From positions 112,970 to 176,969 of the forward strand of contig KB906724.1 of assembly GCA_000381565.1 (NCBI GenBank): a stretch of 64,000 bases of DNA, written 5' to 3'. The first letter of the stretch is position 1. Each line of letters starts with the position of its first letter. Source of the stretch: Oxalobacteraceae bacterium AB_14. GTDB taxonomy: Bacteria; Pseudomonadota; Gammaproteobacteria; Burkholderiales; Burkholderiaceae_D. Positions 63,989-64,000 of the stretch are shown piece by piece. A model generated the notes under the pieces. That model did no database searches. It saw only the letters and a list, made by a program, of their open reading frames with translations, and was not told where the DNA came from. The position numbers and the translations under genes are program-made.

Positions 63989-64000
63989 AGGCCGGTCCCG

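Larger units (their letters stand above)
60753..64000 (-). mobile_element. Tn7/IS21-like insertion element, incomplete (right end outside window)
   Basis: Four minus-strand genes in order: zinc-ribbon protein (63988-63452), DDE transposase (63323-62006, frameshifted), ATPase (62009-61209) and a small protein (61212-61015). Gene overlaps of four bases between the last three show one translational unit. GC rises sharply against the island. The left boundary is uncertain: it falls somewhere in 60690-61010, and no inverted-repeat partner is visible because the right end is beyond base 64000. The 260 bases between 60753 and 61014 show only non-convincing frames and probably hold the left end. Confidence 0.8.

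Overview
The window looks like a chromosomal segment of a betaproteobacterium of the Oxalobacteraceae (Massilia/Duganella/Janthinobacterium type). This is inferred from the high GC content with strong G/C third-position bias, the family-typical versions of the housekeeping genes, the amgK-murU cell-wall recycling pair next to lptD, PEP-CTERM proteins, and dispersed repeats with the core ATTCCC-N8-GGGAAT. The species cannot be named from the sequence alone.

Bases 1-36,000 are mostly core genome. Minus strand: the start of mnmA with an upstream NUDIX gene. Plus strand: the transhydrogenase operon pntAA-pntAB-pntB and an SDR oxidoreductase. A minus-strand operon amgK-murU-pepP-ubiH is divergent from a plus-strand series lptD-surA-pdxA-rsmA (outer-membrane assembly, B6 synthesis, rRNA methylation). 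Next come two paralogous lipoproteins and a metallophosphoesterase (minus), a HAD hydrolase and hrcA (plus), fur (minus) divergent from bamE-dapB-exbB-exbD-barstar (plus), map, a VOC protein and an AraC regulator (minus), then leuS-lptE-holA-proA-hemJ-isomerase, an RlmL-like methyltransferase and a Bcr/CflA transporter (plus). Two long palindromic elements (15931-16017 and 26843-26921) and three dRS3-like repeats (about 21005, 31227, 33634) lie between these genes.

Bases 36,000-55,450 are more accessory. They hold an HDOD-GAF-histidine kinase, a receiver-PAS-GGDEF-EAL protein and a 13-repeat Sel1 protein in a row, a lone flagellin, a tautomerase/DUF4865 pair divergent from a LysR regulator, a CsgG/DUF4810/DUF799 lipoprotein trio, an M28 peptidase, a decayed SMP-30-like gene, two PEP-CTERM proteins, three tandem tail-collar (MdpB-like) proteins with a small secreted partner, and a PAS-containing chemoreceptor.

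At 55,496 a tRNA-Gly(CCC) gene starts normally and is cut just after its anticodon loop. From there to about 60,700 the sequence is lower in GC and holds genes unlike the rest: a two-gene operon encoding an HNH-nuclease/membrane protein and a coiled-coil tail-anchored protein, a DUF1249 protein, and two unrecognised proteins. The end of the window (about 60,750-64,000) is a Tn7/IS21-like insertion element with a DDE transposase (frameshifted), an ExeA/TniB-type ATPase, a small downstream gene and a zinc-ribbon gene. The interval 55,535-60,700 reads as a genomic island inserted in the tRNA gene. Its HNH/coiled-coil operon is the best candidate here for an undescribed, possibly defensive, system; that role is inference only.
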